NCBI GenBank assembly: GCA_017646225.1 | Contig: JAGCMZ010000046.1 | Coordinates: 1-6,968, forward strand | Source of the DNA: Paludibacteraceae bacterium | GTDB taxonomy: Bacteria > Bacteroidota > Bacteroidia > Bacteroidales > Paludibacteraceae | DNA: 6,968 nucleotides | Reading direction: 5' to 3' | In this document: piece after piece, positions 6,334 to 6,968 of the stretch | Layout of the letters: each line of letters starts with the position of its first letter | Numbering within the stretch: the stretch's first letter is position 1 | The notes under the pieces: model-generated | Databases searched by the model: none | What the model was told of the DNA's origin: nothing | What the model saw: the letters and a program-made list of their open reading frames with translations, nothing else | Translations under genes and position numbers: made by a program

Positions 6334-6968
6334 GGCATTCGGCATTACCTGAACCGAAAATTCATTTACCAAGGGTTGTAAAATACCGTCTACCTCCGAT
6401 ACAATGGGTTGTTCCGATTGTACTTTTAGTTGGGTAATGCGTTGGTTGCGTACCGATGGATGTTGCAACAATTTCCCCGTAAACAACAATTTGATGGCTT
6501 TTACAATCTTAAGAAAAGATAGTTCGCCCATTGCCATCACATCCAAACAACCATCGTTCGGCAAAGCCAACGGTGTTTGACGAATACCGCCACCGGTAAA
6601 GGTTCCATTGCCCAACGATACGGTATAGCAATTGAACGACTCACTCCAGTTATCGGATGAAAAGTGCATTACTTGCGAACGATGTTTTAACACGGCGGCA
6701 AAAAGCGCGGCTGTATACGTCCACGAGCGTCCCTTAAAACTATGCTGCAATTGATTGGTAATTTGAATCACACGGGCATCAAAGCCAAAACCAAAGGCAT
6801 TGATAAAGTAACGAACAGAGGGTTCTTGTTGAGCAAACACCACCTTACCCACATCCACAGACGTGGTTTTACCTTTTGCCACCACCTCAACGGCACGTTC
6901 TATCGAACGAATGCCCCAATACCTTGCCCAGTCATTTCCTGTACCCATGGGCAACAAGGCTACCGTTA
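6313..6968 (-). CDS. Diacylglycerol/lipid kinase family protein (N-terminus beyond the right edge)
   Basis: Soluble DagK/YegS-type lipid kinase that phosphorylates a lipid hydroxyl with ATP at the membrane face, probably diacylglycerol for phosphatidate recycling; the exact lipid is not evident. 217 C-terminal residues are visible of an expected ~290-300. The nucleotide-binding motif PMGTGNDWAR is at the visible N-terminal end, then FGFGFDARV, LGNGTFTGGG with the family Gly triplet, and LPNDGCLDV. Near the C-terminus SEVDGILQP occupies the place of the usual DGE motif, with Ile instead of Glu (codon 6382-6384). The first ~75 residues of the kinase domain lie outside the window, so the true start cannot be seen; ATG or TTG codons near 6945-6957 are internal. 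The stop at 6313-6315 lies inside the end of tilS, with no terminator visible between the two. Confidence 0.9.
   Translation of the reverse strand, partial: TVALLPMGTGNDWARYWGIRSIERAVEVVAKGKTTSVDVGKVVFAQQEPSVRYFINAFGFGFDARVIQITNQLQHSFKGRSWTYTAALFAAVLKHRSQVMHFSSDNWSESFNCYTVSLGNGTFTGGGIRQTPLALPNDGCLDVMAMGELSFLKIVKAIKLLFTGKLLQHPSVRNQRITQLKVQSEQPIVSEVDGILQPLVNEFSVQVMPNALQFVCP

Noticed and set aside
6331..6345. GGCATTCGGCATT direct repeat after the tilS stop
   Set aside because: Two copies of a 6-base word inside the lipid-kinase coding region; expected by chance and not an inverted repeat or terminator.
1..6968. CRISPR arrays, insertion sequences, tRNA or rRNA genes, riboswitches, defence genes
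   Set aside because: Looked for on both strands by eye; no regular repeat-spacer pattern, transposase, cloverleaf or known leader structure was seen, and intergenic space is under 180 bases everywhere.

Overview
The window looks like ordinary chromosomal core DNA from a member of the Bacteroidota (Bacteroidetes), probably Bacteroidales-like; I cannot name genus or species. Three things support this. The intergenic regions carry the phylum's -33/-7 promoter elements (TTTG ... TAnnTTTG). Start codons lack strong Shine-Dalgarno sequences. The gene content (a DUF4290 protein beside murA, and a yicC-gmk-nadD cluster) is typical of the phylum. Base composition is moderate and even, and there are no mobile elements, tRNAs, rRNAs or CRISPR arrays.

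Layout. Positions 1-1864, minus strand: a tightly overlapping operon yicC -> gmk -> nadD (RNA endonuclease, guanylate kinase, NAD biosynthesis), with nadD cut by the left edge and a near-consensus promoter at 1890-1920. Positions 1865-2039: a divergent intergenic region with promoters for both directions. Positions 2040-4669, plus strand: tsaB -> DUF4290 gene -> murA, with gaps of 6 and 8 bases (tRNA t6A modification, unknown function, first committed step of peptidoglycan synthesis). Positions 4670-4699: short convergent junction with a perfect hairpin. Positions 4686-5252, minus strand: a TetR-type regulator. Positions 5253-5373: a second divergent intergenic region with two back-to-back promoters. 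Positions 5374-6333, plus strand: tilS (tRNA-Ile lysidine synthetase), apparently without its usual C-terminal domain. Positions 6313-6968, minus strand: the C-terminal part of a diacylglycerol/lipid kinase that overlaps the end of tilS by 21 bases and runs off the right edge.

Functionally this is housekeeping: tRNA decoding fidelity (TsaB, TilS), nucleotide and cofactor supply (Gmk, NadD), RNA turnover (YicC), cell-wall precursor synthesis (MurA) and lipid phosphorylation. No stretch over 300 bases lacks a gene. I see no convincing new multi-gene system. The points most worth a second look are the conserved gene of unknown function between tsaB and murA, the Asp replacing the catalytic Cys in MurA, the short TilS that overlaps an antisense gene, and a non-consensus DGI triplet in the lipid kinase.
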